Source: Burkholderia metallica (GTDB lineage Bacteria > Pseudomonadota > Gammaproteobacteria > Burkholderiales > Burkholderiaceae). Taken from it: a stretch of DNA of 64,000 bases. A program made the translations under genes and the position numbers. The DNA lies in the NCBI RefSeq assembly GCF_902832845.1, contig NZ_CADFDB010000006.1, forward strand, positions 205,313 through 269,312. Reading direction: 5' to 3'. This document shows positions 17,791 to 28,594 of this stretch, piece by piece. Below the pieces are notes generated by a model, which was not told the DNA's origin, did not search any database, and saw only the letters and a list, made by a program, of their open reading frames with translations. Position 1 is the first letter of the stretch; every line of letters begins with the position of its first letter.

Positions 17791-18544
17791 TCCACTCCCC
17801 TTGTCGCCGAAACAGCCGCGACACATACGCGCGCGCCAGCATTGCCAGGAAGCGGCTGTTGGTCGACAGGTAGCGTTTCCACATCCGCCCCGGCTCCTGG
17901 ATCACGCGAAACGCCCACTCCAGCCCGCTGCGCTGCATCCACGGCGGCGCCCGCTTCACCTTCCCGGCCACCACGTCGAACGTCCCGCCCACGCCCATCA
18001 CGAAATCGACGCCCAACTGCGATTTCCAGCGATTGATGAAGTTTTCCTTGCGCGGCGACGTGATCGCGACGAACAGCAGCCGCGCACCCGACCGGCGGAT
18101 GTCGTCCACGACCGCCTGTTCGTCGTCCCAGAAATAGCCGTGGTGATATCCGGCGACCGGCAGCCGCGGATAGCGTGTCGCCGTCACGGCGACGACCCGC
18201 TCGACAACCTCCGGCGTCGCGCCGAGCAAATAGACCGGCAGCCCTTTCGCTTCGGCCAGCGCTAGCAGCCGATCGAACAGATCCACGCCCGCGACGCGTT
18301 CCGGCACCGGGATGCCGAGCAGCCGCGCGCCCCAGACGACACCCATGCCGTCGACGTTGACGATGTCACATTCGCAGACCGACGCGGCGAGTTCCGCATC
18401 GCGCTGCAGGTTGACGATCTTCGCGACGTTGACGACGACGTGCTGCGTGAATTGCCGGTTCTCGACTCTCGCGCCGATCCAGTCCACCGTATCGTTCATC
18501 GACATCAGATGGATCGGGCACGAAAAGAATTCAGCGCGGTTCAT
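17780..18544 (-). CDS. WecG/TagA/CpsF-family glycosyltransferase
   Basis: 254 residues. Family motifs: VVVNVAKIVNLQRD, NVDGMGVVWGARLLG, LLGATPEVVERV, and VAITSPRKENFINRW. Members add ManNAcA, ManNAc or related sugars to an undecaprenyl-linked acceptor at the inner face of the membrane. With wecB and wecC in the same operon, a UDP-ManNAcA donor fits well. The start overlaps the upstream glycosyltransferase stop by 4 bases (ATGA), indicating translational coupling. Confidence 0.9.
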   Translation of the reverse strand: MNRAEFFSCPIHLMSMNDTVDWIGARVENRQFTQHVVVNVAKIVNLQRDAELAASVCECDIVNVDGMGVVWGARLLGIPVPERVAGVDLFDRLLALAEAKGLPVYLLGATPEVVERVVAVTATRYPRLPVAGYHHGYFWDDEQAVVDDIRRSGARLLFVAITSPRKENFINRWKSQLGVDFVMGVGGTFDVVAGKVKRAPPWMQRSGLEWAFRVIQEPGRMWKRYLSTNSRFLAMLARAYVSRLFRRQGEWNAR

Positions 18545-19557
18545 TGCAAGGCCTCGCCATCATTTTTTTTAACATCCGCACTATCGTTGGCAAATCGCGA
18601 CGACCGGTGCAGCAATGCATACAGCTCTTTCAACTTCGCCGACACATCCGCGGAGAAGTAACCGAGCGCCACAAGCTTCTCGCGCCCATTGGATCGCACG
18701 CCAGCTTCCAACACTTCGGCAAGCTCGTTCGTGAGACGGCCCGCGTCGTGGTCGAACACCACCATGCCCGGCGACACGTCGTCGAGCAGTTGCCGCACGT
18801 TGCCGACATCGACCGATACGACCGGCAGATTGAGCGCCATCGCTTCCTTGACCGATTGCGGCGACCCTTCCCGGGTCGACGTCATCAGCAAGCACGCGGC
18901 ACGCGCCAGCAGGTCGCGCACCTCGCCGCGATCGAGACCGTCGATATGCCGCTCCTGCACCCGGATGCCGTGCTGTTCCGCAAGCTGCCGCAGCACCAGC
19001 GAAAACAGCGGATAGTTCTTCTCCGGCCGCTTCGGCGACGACGGGAAAACAACGATCGGCACGGCGGATTTCATGCGCGCATCGTCGCGATCCTCAGCGA
19101 AGACCGTCTCATTGACAGCACACGGAATCGTCACGCAACGGCGGCGCAGCCGGATCAGACGCGACGAAATCTCCGCACTCACACCGATGCACGCATGCGC
19201 GAAGCACGCCATCGATTTCGACACCGCGCGCATCCAGAGCGGCCCCAGGATGTCCGTGCCGTGGAACGTGATGACAACCCGCGCTTTCGTGAACAACCGG
19301 ATCAGCGGTGCGGAACACGCGCTCAGGCCGAAGTGGTAATGCACGACGTCGTACCGGCCCGCACGAGCGGCCTTCCAGACCTGCCAGGTCGAGCGCAGGT
19401 ATTCACGCTTGTCGCGATACCCCTCGATGACGATCACATCGACCGTGCAGCCGCCGGACCGTCGCAGCGCCTCGACCTGCTCGGTCACGAACACGCCTTG
19501 CCAGGGGCTCGCGCGGTTGCTGCCGAGATACATGTTCGTAACGACGAGAATTTTCAT
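18541..19557 (-). CDS. Glycosyltransferase family 4-type (group 1)
   Basis: 338 residues from ATG 19557 (GGAGG upstream). The N-terminal part MKILVVTNMYLGSNRASPWQG and the C-terminal nucleotide-sugar site PQSVKEAMALNLPVVSVDV (the E-x7-E-like helix) define a GT-B retaining transferase. It builds one linkage of the repeat unit on the cytoplasmic side. It overlaps the polymerase gene by 4 bases. Donor sugar cannot be told from sequence. Confidence 0.9.
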   Translation of the reverse strand: MKILVVTNMYLGSNRASPWQGVFVTEQVEALRRSGGCTVDVIVIEGYRDKREYLRSTWQVWKAARAGRYDVVHYHFGLSACSAPLIRLFTKARVVITFHGTDILGPLWMRAVSKSMACFAHACIGVSAEISSRLIRLRRRCVTIPCAVNETVFAEDRDDARMKSAVPIVVFPSSPKRPEKNYPLFSLVLRQLAEQHGIRVQERHIDGLDRGEVRDLLARAACLLMTSTREGSPQSVKEAMALNLPVVSVDVGNVRQLLDDVSPGMVVFDHDAGRLTNELAEVLEAGVRSNGREKLVALGYFSADVSAKLKELYALLHRSSRFANDSADVKKNDGEALQ

Positions 19558-20804
19558 GAGCGAACCTCCACCGCCCCGCCGCGATGCGCCGGGCCAACGC
19601 GGGGCCGCCCCCACGAGAACGCATACATCGCCAGCAGCGCGGAAAATACGTAAGACGGCGACACAAATGCCATCGAGAAGATGTTGTCGAAACAGAACGC
19701 GCCGACGATGTAGAACCAGACAGCCGGCTTGCATCGCCGTTGTCCGTATCCGAGCACGAAAACCAGCCACGCCAGCGCGCCGAACGTGCCCATCTCGACG
19801 AACAGGTGCGGATAGAACGTATCGGTGGTCTTCAACAACCCGCCGAGCCCGTACCAGTCGAAGTAATAGAGCTGGTAGAGCGGCGACGAGAACTTCACCG
19901 ATGCCGGGCCGCCGAAGCTGCCCAGCCCTTCGCCGAGCAGATTGCCGTTGCGGATCGACTCGAACATCACGCGATAGGATTCGGCGCGGGCCGAATTACC
20001 CGCGACGACGTAGAACAGGATCTTCGCCATGCCGACCTTCAACAGCGCATCCAGCACGCCCATCGCCATCAGCACGAGCATCATGCCCGCGATGCCGGCG
20101 ACAGCCAGCCACGCACGCACATCCCTGACGTTCCTCACGAACGGATAGAGCGCCAGCGCCGCGAACAGCTTGAACGAGAAGCCGAGCAGCGCGAACACCA
20201 GGAAACCCCACGACGCGATTGCCGCGCGACGGCCGGACCAGTACCAGCGGCACAGCAGAAACGCGCAGAGATTGATGAAGCTGAATTCCGAAAAGAATCC
20301 CATCCACCCCTGCGCACGCAGGAACAATCCCGAGTCGATCCGCACCGGCATGAACAGCGGCAACCCGATCGCGTACGACACATAGAAATACAGCTGGAAC
20401 AGGTCGTTGCTCACGACCACGCCGATGAACGTCCTGACCAGCACGTCGAGCCGGTCGCGGTACGGGAAGATCGCCACCGTGATCGCGACCGGAAAGAGGA
20501 AGCGGACGAGTTCCTCGACCCCTGCATGGACGTTGAACGACAGCAGCATCCCGATGCAAAGCGACACGGCGATGGGGAGCGCGACGACGGCCAGCCGGTG
20601 AAAGCGCGGGCGCAGCAGAATCGCCGCGAACACGAGGCCGAACGCGCTCATCTTTACGACCTGAGAACGATCGTCGTCGAGCGTGAGCAGCGTGTCGCTG
20701 ACGCAGAAGACCAAGTAAGCGAGCGCCAGCAGTCCGGCGCCCAGGTCGGCGACGCGCGATCGACGATGCGGCACGATCGCCGGGAATCGGGCGGCCGCGT
20801 TCAT
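19554..20804 (-). CDS. wzy: Wzy-type O-unit polymerase
   Basis: 416-residue polytopic membrane protein with about 11-12 hydrophobic segments and a large periplasmic loop near residues 275-345 (containing GEGLGSFGG and KTTDTFYPH), as in Wzy polymerases. Sequence is divergent, as usual for Wzy, so the call rests on topology and on the position between flippase and glycosyltransferase. The start overlaps the flippase stop by 4 bases. It would polymerise lipid-linked repeats in the periplasm. Confidence 0.8.
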   Translation of the reverse strand: MNAAARFPAIVPHRRSRVADLGAGLLALAYLVFCVSDTLLTLDDDRSQVVKMSAFGLVFAAILLRPRFHRLAVVALPIAVSLCIGMLLSFNVHAGVEELVRFLFPVAITVAIFPYRDRLDVLVRTFIGVVVSNDLFQLYFYVSYAIGLPLFMPVRIDSGLFLRAQGWMGFFSEFSFINLCAFLLCRWYWSGRRAAIASWGFLVFALLGFSFKLFAALALYPFVRNVRDVRAWLAVAGIAGMMLVLMAMGVLDALLKVGMAKILFYVVAGNSARAESYRVMFESIRNGNLLGEGLGSFGGPASVKFSSPLYQLYYFDWYGLGGLLKTTDTFYPHLFVEMGTFGALAWLVFVLGYGQRRCKPAVWFYIVGAFCFDNIFSMAFVSPSYVFSALLAMYAFSWGRPRVGPAHRGGAVEVRS

Positions 20805-22087
20805 GGACGCGCTCCCGACGCCGCCGGCGTCGCTTTCGTATCGGCTGCATCCAATGCCCCGATCGACTCCGCATAGGCCGTGCATACCCGCCGTGCATGC
20901 ATCACGACGATCGCGTTCCGGATCAGCGTCACGACCACCGCGGACGCCAGCATGCAGAAGAACCCGGTTTCGCCGCCGATGACGACGCAGCCGCCGAGCA
21001 ATGCGACGAACAACACCGACGTACCGATGTTGATCCGCGCGGTGACCGCGCTCTGCTCGAACACCATCATCACGTTGCTGCTGACGACACCGAGCACGCC
21101 GGCTGCGCACTGGATCGACAGCAGCACGCCGCCCGCGAGCACCGCGGACACGCCGTCGCCGTCGAGCCCGTATCGGTATGTCAGTCCTGCCACCATCGCA
21201 AGATTCGCGACAAGTACGACCAGATTCGACAGGTCGATATTGCGCCGCATCGCGCCCAGCGTCGCATCGAGCGGCGCCTTGTCCTTCTTCCGCTTCACGA
21301 GGTCCGGCAATTGCGCGATCGAAATGGCGCGCGGCAGCAGGTTGCCGATCGCGGTCGCCGAAGAAAACAACGACAGCATCCCCGCGAACGACGCACCGCA
21401 CATCGCCTTCGCCACCGGTACGGTCACCAGCGCGATGCCGCCGGACAGGAAATTGGTCAGTCCGAACTGCAGCCCCTTCACGTCGATGCGCATCGAAAAC
21501 GCGCGACGATCGGGTGCGCCGATCGCGGCGAACATCGCGACGGCCACCACGACCAGCGCAACGGCCAGGCACGACGACGCGGAATGGCCGTGGCGCGTGC
21601 CAATCCACAGCATCGTGCACGAGCCCACGATCAGCAGGCAGTCGAACGCGATCGTGATCCGGTAGCGGCGGTACGACACGAAGAAATGTCGCGCGAGCTG
21701 ATACACGGTCCAGCCCCACATCAGCGCGACCACGCCGCCGAGATCGAACGCGACGAGACCGGTCGCGGACACCAGCACACATGCGAACGTGGCGGCCACG
21801 GCGGTCCATCCCGCCATCGACACCAACGAGTAGAACGCGCCGCGCGCCGCCTGCTTCCCGTCGGTCGCCGGTACGCGTACCAGAATCAGCGTCGCCCAGC
21901 CGATGGCCGTGAAGAAGCCGATCATCTGCGCGATCGACAGGTTGGACGCCGCAGCCCCAAGCTCGTCCAGCGAATAGATCCGCTGGATGACCCAGAACGT
22001 CAGCACGCGATAAAGACCGGGCGCGCCGGTACAGACAAGCGCTTCGACACGGCCCAGCAGCTTTTCGGCGTCGGCATTCCGCAGCAT
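20801..22087 (-). CDS. wzx: Wzx-type lipid-linked repeat flippase
   Basis: 428 residues from ATG 22087, about twelve hydrophobic segments, with the mixture of short basic loops (VKRKKDK) seen in MATE/MOP-superfamily polysaccharide transporters. It translocates undecaprenyl-linked repeat units across the inner membrane. It lies 20 bases after wecC. Open frame continues upstream inside wecC in another frame; that extension is antisense-type noise. Assigned on topology and operon position. Confidence 0.8.
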   Translation of the reverse strand: MLRNADAEKLLGRVEALVCTGAPGLYRVLTFWVIQRIYSLDELGAAASNLSIAQMIGFFTAIGWATLILVRVPATDGKQAARGAFYSLVSMAGWTAVAATFACVLVSATGLVAFDLGGVVALMWGWTVYQLARHFFVSYRRYRITIAFDCLLIVGSCTMLWIGTRHGHSASSCLAVALVVVAVAMFAAIGAPDRRAFSMRIDVKGLQFGLTNFLSGGIALVTVPVAKAMCGASFAGMLSLFSSATAIGNLLPRAISIAQLPDLVKRKKDKAPLDATLGAMRRNIDLSNLVVLVANLAMVAGLTYRYGLDGDGVSAVLAGGVLLSIQCAAGVLGVVSSNVMMVFEQSAVTARINIGTSVLFVALLGGCVVIGGETGFFCMLASAVVVTLIRNAIVVMHARRVCTAYAESIGALDAADTKATPAASGARP

Positions 22088-22107
22088 GATGTTTGTGCGC
22101 CCGCCCG

Positions 22108-23352
22108 TTACCCACGCGCCAGTACGCCGCGCGTGTCGATCACGACCTTGGTCTGCAGCCGCACCGGGTCCATTCGCCGGAACGGCGCGTGATCGACGAG
22201 GATCACGATTACGTCGGCTTCGGCCAGCGCGGTGTTCAGATCGCACAACCGGGTCTTCGCTTCCAGCGATGCCGGCAACGCGGCGATGTTGGGTTCGACG
22301 ACCAGCAGCGTCGCACCGGCGTTCCGCGCCAGCGCTTCGACGATCTCCATCGCCGGGCTCTCGCGCAGATCGTCGATATCCGCCTTGAACGCAAGCCCGA
22401 GACACGCGATCACCGGCTCGCGGAAGCGGCTCGCCGCCTGCCGCACGCGCTCGTAGACGAAATGCGGCTTGTCGTCGTTCACGTTGCGCGCGGTTCGGAT
22501 CAAACGCGCGTGCTCCGGCGCGGAATCGACGATGAACCACGGATCGACCGCGATGCAATGGCCGCCCACGCCCGGCCCCGGCTGCAGCACGCTGACGCGC
22601 GGATGGCGGTTCGCCAGCCGGATCAGTTCCCACACGTTGATGTCCAGTTGGTCGCAGATCACCGACAGCTCGTTCGCGAACGCGATGTTCACGTCGCGAA
22701 ACGCGTTCTCGGTCAGCTTGCACATTTCGGCAGTGCGCGCATCGGTCAGGATGCACTCGCCGCGCACGAACACCTCGTACAGTTCCTGCGCACGCGTTCC
22801 GCATTTGCGCGTCATTCCGCCGATCACGCGGTCGTTCTCCACGAGTTCGCGCACGACGTGGCCCGGCAGCACGCGCTCGGGGCAATGCGCGATACGGATG
22901 TCCGAGCGCTCGCCGGTCTGTTGCGGAAAGGTCAGGTCCGGGCGTTGCGCCGCGAGCCACGCGGCAATTTTTTCGGTCGCCCCGACCGGCGAAGTCGACT
23001 CCAGCACCACCAGGTCGCCCTTCTTCAGCACCAGCGCGATCGACCGGCATGCGGCCTCGATATAGGTCAGGTCCGGCTTGTTGCCATCGGCAAACGGTGT
23101 CGGCACCGCGATCAGGAACGCATCGGCCGGCTCGGGCGTTGCCGTCGCGCGCAGGTAGCCTTGCGTCACGGCGGCATGCACGAGCATGTCCAGTTCGGGT
23201 TCGACGATATGGATCTCGCCGCGATTGATCGTGTCGACCGCGTGCTGCGACACGTCGACGCCGACCACGCTTTTACGGCGCGCGGCAAAGGCCGCCGCGG
23301 TGGGCAGGCCGATGTAGCCCAGCCCGATGACGGAAACGGTTTCGAATGACAT
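22108..23352 (-). CDS. wecC: UDP-N-acetyl-D-mannosamine dehydrogenase
   Basis: NAD-dependent oxidation of UDP-ManNAc to UDP-ManNAcA. 414 residues (E. coli WecC is 420). The Rossmann motif VIGLGYIGLPTAA is at the N-terminus; LESTSPVGATEK is present; the catalytic Cys is in GPGVGGHCIAVDP near residue 255; GLAFKADIDDLRES follows. The paired wecB gene upstream supplies UDP-ManNAc. Distinguished from UDP-glucose dehydrogenase by the WecC-like N-terminus and its neighbour. Confidence 0.93.
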   Translation of the reverse strand: MSFETVSVIGLGYIGLPTAAAFAARRKSVVGVDVSQHAVDTINRGEIHIVEPELDMLVHAAVTQGYLRATATPEPADAFLIAVPTPFADGNKPDLTYIEAACRSIALVLKKGDLVVLESTSPVGATEKIAAWLAAQRPDLTFPQQTGERSDIRIAHCPERVLPGHVVRELVENDRVIGGMTRKCGTRAQELYEVFVRGECILTDARTAEMCKLTENAFRDVNIAFANELSVICDQLDINVWELIRLANRHPRVSVLQPGPGVGGHCIAVDPWFIVDSAPEHARLIRTARNVNDDKPHFVYERVRQAASRFREPVIACLGLAFKADIDDLRESPAMEIVEALARNAGATLLVVEPNIAALPASLEAKTRLCDLNTALAEADVIVILVDHAPFRRMDPVRLQTKVVIDTRGVLARG

Positions 23353-23380
23353 GAATGAGGTTCTCCAGACGTCGGGGGAT

Positions 23381-24559
23381 TCAGCAGGGCGAGCCGGCAA
23401 GGTATGCCGGCCCCTGCGTCAGGATCGGCGGCGAGACCAGCAGATCCGCAATCCGCTCGCTTGCACGGCCGTCGCCATACGGGTTGTGAGCGCGGCTCAT
23501 CGCGCGATAGGTGCGGCCGTCTTCCCAGAGCTCGACCACCGCGCCGACCAGCCGCTCGACTTCGGTGCCGACCAGCCGGACCGTGCCCGCCCCGACGGCT
23601 TCCGGCCGCTCGGTGGTGTCGCGCATCACGAGCACCGGCTTGCCGAGTGACGGCGCCTCTTCCTGGATCCCGCCGGAGTCGGTCAGGATCAGCCACGCGC
23701 GGCTCATCAGATAGACGAACGGCAAGTACTCCTGCGGCTCGATCAGCATGACGTTGCCGATGTCACCGAGCAGCCGCGTGACGGGTTCCCGCACGTTCGG
23801 ATTCAGGTGCATCGGGTAGACGACGCGGCACTCCGGATAGCGCTTCGCGATGGTCGCGATCGCTTCGCAGATCTGCTCGAACCCGCGGCCGAAGTTCTCG
23901 CGGCGGTGGCCGGTCACGAGAATCATGCGCCGCTCGTCTTCGACGAACGGAAACCGCTCGCGCATCTGCTGCACCAGCGCCCCGTCGTGGTTGAGGCGCT
24001 CGGTAATCGTCAGCAATGCGTCGATCACGGTATTGCCGGTCACGTGCACGCGGTCGGCTTCGACGCCTTCGGCCAGCAGGTTCGCCCGTGAGGTTTCGGT
24101 GGGTGCGAAGTGATGCAGCGCGAGCGCGCCCGTCACCTTCCGGTTCGCCTCTTCCGGCCACGGTGAATACAGGTTGCCGGTGCGCAGCCCGGCCTCCACG
24201 TGACCGACCGGAATGCGCCGGTAGTACGCCGCGAGCGTCGCGCCGAGCGTCGTGGTCGTATCGCCGTGCACGAGCACGAGATCGGGCCGGAACGATTCCA
24301 GCACCGGGTCGAGCGCATTGAGGATGTGCCCGGTCAGGCTGCCCAGCGTCTGCCCGGCGCGCATCAGGTCGAGATCGAAATCCGGCACGATGCCGAACAG
24401 GTCGAGCACCTGATCGAGCATGTGGCGATGCTGGGCCGTCACGCAGACGCCGCAACGCACGCCTTCGCGCGCCCGCAACGCGTGAACGAGCGGCGCCATC
24501 TTGATGGCTTCCGGGCGGGTGCCGAACGTAACGAGGATGTTTTCGTGGTGATGAGTCAT
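23381..24559 (-). CDS. wecB: UDP-N-acetylglucosamine 2-epimerase (non-hydrolysing)
   Basis: Converts UDP-GlcNAc to UDP-ManNAc. 392 residues from ATG 24559 (GGAG upstream). Motifs: [45 protein letters not shown], and the C-terminal [16 protein letters not shown], all diagnostic of the family. It is followed 28 bases later by wecC, so the operon makes UDP-ManNAcA as a building block. Confidence 0.96.
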   Translation of the reverse strand: MTHHHENILVTFGTRPEAIKMAPLVHALRAREGVRCGVCVTAQHRHMLDQVLDLFGIVPDFDLDLMRAGQTLGSLTGHILNALDPVLESFRPDLVLVHGDTTTTLGATLAAYYRRIPVGHVEAGLRTGNLYSPWPEEANRKVTGALALHHFAPTETSRANLLAEGVEADRVHVTGNTVIDALLTITERLNHDGALVQQMRERFPFVEDERRMILVTGHRRENFGRGFEQICEAIATIAKRYPECRVVYPMHLNPNVREPVTRLLGDIGNVMLIEPQEYLPFVYLMSRAWLILTDSGGIQEEAPSLGKPVLVMRDTTERPEAVGAGTVRLVGTEVERLVGAVVELWEDGRTYRAMSRAHNPYGDGRASERIADLLVSPPILTQGPAYLAGSPC

Positions 24560-24578
24560 CGGAATCTCCGTCGGCGGA

Positions 24579-26828
24579 TCACGTGCGATCCGCAGCGGTT
24601 TGCGAATCGGCGTTGTCATACCCGTACGCGCCGTAGTTGCCGTACTGGGCGGAACGCAGCCCCGGCCGGAAGCCGTTGAACACGACCGCGGTCGCGCGCG
24701 CGCCGGCGCGTTCGATCCGCTTCGCCGCTTCGAGCAGTTCGCCCGAGGTCGTCACGCCGGCGCGTGCCGCGAGAAGGATCGTGTCCGCATGCGCGGCCAG
24801 GACGACGGCGTCCGTCACCGGCAGGAGCGGCGGCGCATCGAGCAGCACGACGTCGTAATCGCGTGCAACGTGCGTCAGTAACGCAGACAGACGATCGGAC
24901 GACAGCAGTTCGACGGGCCGGTCGACGTGCGGGCCGGCCGGTAACAGGTCGACGTTCGGCGCGACGTCGCGCACGATGGCGGCGGCGGCGGTCCCGCCGC
25001 CGCGAAGGACGGTCGACAGGCCGATCTCGGGCCGCATGCCGAAGCGCCTGGCCAGCTCGCCACGACGCAGGTCGCTGTCGATCAGCAACACGCGCTTGTT
25101 CGACTGTCCGAGCAGCGCGGCCACGTTGGCCGACACGAACGATTTCCCGACATCCGCGGACGGTCCCGTGATCAGCACGCGGTTGCCGTCGGGCCAGTCC
25201 ATCAACTGGAAGCGCAGCGCCGTGCACAGGCTCCGCAGCGCCTCGACCGCGGGTTCGTTCGGTCGCGCCAGCGCCAGGACCGTCGCCTCACTTGCCGCAG
25301 CGTCGCGCCGCGCGAGCCGGCGTTGCGCAACGCTGTGCGGAATCGTCGCCATCACGTTCAGGTTCGTGTCGCGCTCGATCTCCGCGGGATCGGTCACGCC
25401 GCCGAACAGCACCGCGCGGCCGACGACTGCGCACGTGCCGAGCACGAGCCCCATCAGTGCGGCAATTACCGTGACCAGCGTCGGCTGCGGCCGCACGGGC
25501 TCGTCCGGCACGATTGCGCGATCGATCACGCGCACGTTGCCGATCTTGCTCGCGGTCGCCAGGCGAAGCTGCTGGATGCTGTTCAGCAAGCCGACATAGA
25601 TCTCCGTTTGCACTGTCACATCGCGGCGCAGGCGTACGACGTTCTGCTGCGCGTCGGGCAAACGCCGGATCGTGTCGTTGATCGTCCCGATCTGCGCCTT
25701 GGCAGCGGCGATCCGCCGGTCGACCGCCGCGAGTTCCGGGTGAGCCGGCGTCAGCGTCGACGCCAACGCCAGCCGCTTCTGTTCGAGTTCGAACAGCGAC
25801 ATCTGCGCGGCGGTCGATTGCGTCAGCATCGCCTTCGCCTGCTCGGTCAGGTCCACGATTTCGTGGCGGGCCTGGTATGCATTGAGGCGATCTTCGGCGG
25901 CGCGCAACTGACGCTCCACGGTCGGTACCTGGTCGCTCAGGAACGCCAGCGACTTCTCGGCGGTAGCTGCCTTGCGGCTCGCGTTCTGCCGAACGTAGTT
26001 GTCGGCGATCGCGTTCAGCACGGCGGCCGCGCGCTCCGGATCATGGTTTTCGTACGACACGCCGATCACGCCGGACTGATCCTTGCCGCGATTCGCTATC
26101 GCCAGTTTCTTCTGCAGTTTGGCGAGCACGACCTGCCTCGAGTCCGCCTTCACGACGAACTGCGCGCCCGCTTCGGCTTCGATGCCGGCCACCCGCAGCG
26201 TCACGTCGCCTGCGGCCGTCTTCACGCGCAGCGGCTCGCCGATCGCGCCTTCCACGTCGCGATCGAGATCGCCGCCGGACAGACGATAGCGCCCGTCGCC
26301 AAGCGACGTGACGATGAACGCATGTTTCTGGAAGTCGCGTGGCACGTCGAATGCCGGAACATCGATGCGCTCGTTTCCCCAGACGAATCCGCCGATCCCG
26401 AACAGGCCGGGCGTCGACAGCCCGCGATTGAAGCGCGCGACGGCGGAGCCGATCACGGGCACGCGGCGCGGACGCGCTTCGATGTGCAGATGCTGACCGT
26501 CGACGACCGGTTCGGTCACGAGCCGCGAGCGCAGGATTTCCATCTCGCCGTCGTCGGTCGACTTCACGTCGAACAGCGCGCCAAGGCCGCCGACGAGCCC
26601 GCCCTCCGCCATGCTGCGCAGGTCCGAGCCGCCGCTTTCGACCTGCACGGCAATGTCTGCCTTGTAGACCGGCTTCGCGACGAGTGCATAGCCGGCGCCA
26701 AGCGCGGCACACGCCGCCGTGACCGCGACGATGCGGCCTGCGTGCCGGATCAGCAGGTCGAGGATGCCGCGCACGTCGAGTTCATCGGCGTCGCGTAAAT
26801 GAGGTTGGCGTGGGTTCGATGCGTTCAT
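24579..26828 (-). CDS. wzc: Polysaccharide co-polymerase / BY-type tyrosine autokinase Wzc
   Basis: 749-residue inner-membrane protein that controls chain length and export with Wza, and autophosphorylates on tyrosines. Wzz-like N-terminal domain between two transmembrane segments (about 30-50 and 435-455); long periplasmic coiled-coil region at 270-390. Cytoplasmic kinase: Walker [17 protein letters not shown], Walker A-prime [11 protein letters not shown], Walker B VVLLDAPP. The C-terminus has the tyrosine cluster ([11 protein letters not shown]). Wzb phosphatase is encoded 7 bases upstream. Confidence 0.95.
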   Translation of the reverse strand: MNASNPRQPHLRDADELDVRGILDLLIRHAGRIVAVTAACAALGAGYALVAKPVYKADIAVQVESGGSDLRSMAEGGLVGGLGALFDVKSTDDGEMEILRSRLVTEPVVDGQHLHIEARPRRVPVIGSAVARFNRGLSTPGLFGIGGFVWGNERIDVPAFDVPRDFQKHAFIVTSLGDGRYRLSGGDLDRDVEGAIGEPLRVKTAAGDVTLRVAGIEAEAGAQFVVKADSRQVVLAKLQKKLAIANRGKDQSGVIGVSYENHDPERAAAVLNAIADNYVRQNASRKAATAEKSLAFLSDQVPTVERQLRAAEDRLNAYQARHEIVDLTEQAKAMLTQSTAAQMSLFELEQKRLALASTLTPAHPELAAVDRRIAAAKAQIGTINDTIRRLPDAQQNVVRLRRDVTVQTEIYVGLLNSIQQLRLATASKIGNVRVIDRAIVPDEPVRPQPTLVTVIAALMGLVLGTCAVVGRAVLFGGVTDPAEIERDTNLNVMATIPHSVAQRRLARRDAAASEATVLALARPNEPAVEALRSLCTALRFQLMDWPDGNRVLITGPSADVGKSFVSANVAALLGQSNKRVLLIDSDLRRGELARRFGMRPEIGLSTVLRGGGTAAAAIVRDVAPNVDLLPAGPHVDRPVELLSSDRLSALLTHVARDYDVVLLDAPPLLPVTDAVVLAAHADTILLAARAGVTTSGELLEAAKRIERAGARATAVVFNGFRPGLRSAQYGNYGAYGYDNADSQTAADRT

Positions 26829-26835
26829 TTGAGGC

Positions 26836-27327
26836 TCACTGCAAGTGTTCCGGCGCATCCGTGCCGGTATCCGGATGCTGCTGCAGGTTCGGGTCGAAGG
26901 TGGCGATTCGCGCGGCCCAATCGGCAACGCCGTACTCGATCAGCTTCGTCGCGTAGTCGTAGACGTAGCGGCTTCGGCGGTACGGATCAGGAACGTCGAT
27001 CCGGTAGCGCTCGGTCAGGCGATACACACGGCCGCGCGTCATCGGGAAAGTCCGCTCGATCAGGTGGCGATGCGCGACCTCCATCACCAGAATCAGGTCG
27101 GCCCACCGGCAGGTCCGGTCATCGACGCATCGGGCCCGATGCGCCGACAGGTCGAAGCCACGCGCGATCAACAGCGCGTTCATCACAGGATCGGCCGGTG
27201 TCCCGCGGATCGCCGCGACGCCGGCCGACTCCACCGTGCGACCGGGCAGCGCGCGCGACAACAGCGCCTGCGCGGCCGGGCTGCGGCATACGTTGCCGGT
27301 ACACACCACCAGGATCCGTTTCATCAT
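26836..27327 (-). CDS. wzb: Low-molecular-weight protein tyrosine phosphatase Wzb
   Basis: 163 residues. P-loop VCTGNVCRSP at the N-terminus gives the catalytic Cys and Arg; the general-acid Asp is in VPDPYRRS. The usual length is about 145; the extra residues form an acidic C-terminal tail. It dephosphorylates Wzc to keep the export machinery cycling. The start overlaps the wza stop by 4 bases. Confidence 0.93.
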   Translation of the reverse strand: MMKRILVVCTGNVCRSPAAQALLSRALPGRTVESAGVAAIRGTPADPVMNALLIARGFDLSAHRARCVDDRTCRWADLILVMEVAHRHLIERTFPMTRGRVYRLTERYRIDVPDPYRRSRYVYDYATKLIEYGVADWAARIATFDPNLQQHPDTGTDAPEHLQ

Positions 27328-28559
27328 TTCGTGACGATCGCGGCCGTCAGGCCCGCGTTGATGGCCGGAAGCAGTTGCGCGAGCACGCGGCCGAAGCGCG
27401 CCAGCTTCGTGCTGTCGACGTACACGACGTCGCGCGGCTGCAGCTCGAACTCGTTGGCGAGCACCATCGACACCGGCGACCTGCCATCCAGATGAAACAC
27501 CTGCGCCTGCCGGTCCGCGCCGGCGCGAATCACGTAGGTTTGCTTCGGATCGGCCGTGCCCTGGTTCACGCTGCCCGCCTGCGACAGCGCGTCGGCCAGC
27601 GTGAGCCGGCCGTTGCGCTGCGGCAGCGCCGTCGTCGGCTTGTTGACTTCGCCCATCACGTACACGCCGAACTGGTCGCGCGCGCCGACCTGCAGCAGGT
27701 CACCGTTGCGCAGCACGATGCGCGACGGATCGACGCGCTCGCGAATCAGCCCCGACAGGTCGACCGGATAGGCGACGCCGTCGCGCACGAGCGTCATTCG
27801 GCTCTGATCGGCGTCAGCTGTGAAGCCGCCCGCGCGCGCGACTGCTTCGAACAACGTCATCGGCGTGTCGTTGAGCGGTTGCGCGCCAGGCGCATGAACT
27901 TCGCCGTCGATGTAGACGCGATTCGCGCGATACGACGCAACGCGCACCGTCAACTGCGGCGCGACGAACCACTTCGACAGCCGCGCGCGAAGCGCGGACT
28001 GAATCTCGCTCGTGTTCATGCCGGCGACATGCAGTTCGCCCACGTACGGAAAAGCCAGGTTGCCGGCCTGATCGACCACGAAGCCCGCCGGCGGATCGGC
28101 AGGGCGCACCTGTTGCGTGCCCGGGTTGCCCTGCGCCGCGGCCAGTTCGGGGTGATCCCACACGGTGATCTGCAGCACGTCGCCCGCGTCGATCGCGTAT
28201 GGCGCCGGCGCGGCAAAGAGCGCCGCGCGCATGCGTTCATCCTGTGTGCGCGCCTCGCGCCGCTGGGCCGCGATCAACTCGCCGTCGATCGGCCCGATCG
28301 GTACCGACGCCGCCGCTTCACGCAAAGCGGGTGCGTTTTTCGGCTGGCCGAGCGATGCCGCAACGATGCGATGCATCGACACCGTCAAGCCGCCCTCGTA
28401 TGTCTGCGTCGCGATACCATCATCGTGAGGCGCATCATCCGCGAGGTTCATATGCATGCCCGGTTCGACCGCGCAAGCACACAGCAGCACGACGGGCAAG
28501 ACCGTCATCGCCGATCGCAATCGTTGCGCCCGTGAGCCGGGCCGTTTTCCTGTTTCCAT
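27324..28559 (-). CDS. wza: Outer-membrane polysaccharide export lipoprotein Wza
   Basis: About 411 residues from ATG 28559; starts at 28598 or 28508 are also possible because no start has a strong ribosome site. A lipoprotein signal with lipobox VLLCAC is followed by a Poly_export domain (YAIDAGDVLQITVWDHPEL, and FPYVGELHVAGMN), then two SLBB-like domains (VRVASYRANRVYIDGEV; DQFGVYVMGEVNKPTT) and a C-terminal amphipathic helix that lines the outer-membrane pore. It forms the octameric channel with Wzc below it. Confidence 0.93.
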   Translation of the reverse strand: METGKRPGSRAQRLRSAMTVLPVVLLCACAVEPGMHMNLADDAPHDDGIATQTYEGGLTVSMHRIVAASLGQPKNAPALREAAASVPIGPIDGELIAAQRREARTQDERMRAALFAAPAPYAIDAGDVLQITVWDHPELAAAQGNPGTQQVRPADPPAGFVVDQAGNLAFPYVGELHVAGMNTSEIQSALRARLSKWFVAPQLTVRVASYRANRVYIDGEVHAPGAQPLNDTPMTLFEAVARAGGFTADADQSRMTLVRDGVAYPVDLSGLIRERVDPSRIVLRNGDLLQVGARDQFGVYVMGEVNKPTTALPQRNGRLTLADALSQAGSVNQGTADPKQTYVIRAGADRQAQVFHLDGRSPVSMVLANEFELQPRDVVYVDSTKLARFGRVLAQLLPAINAGLTAAIVTK

Positions 28560-28594
28560 TTCCGTTGTCCAGACACCGTACGTCGACGCGTCAT

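Noticed and set aside
20801-23050. Long N-terminal extension of the flippase frame
   Set aside because: The extra 321 residues lie inside wecC in another frame and are Arg-rich noise; ATG 22087 starts the real flippase.
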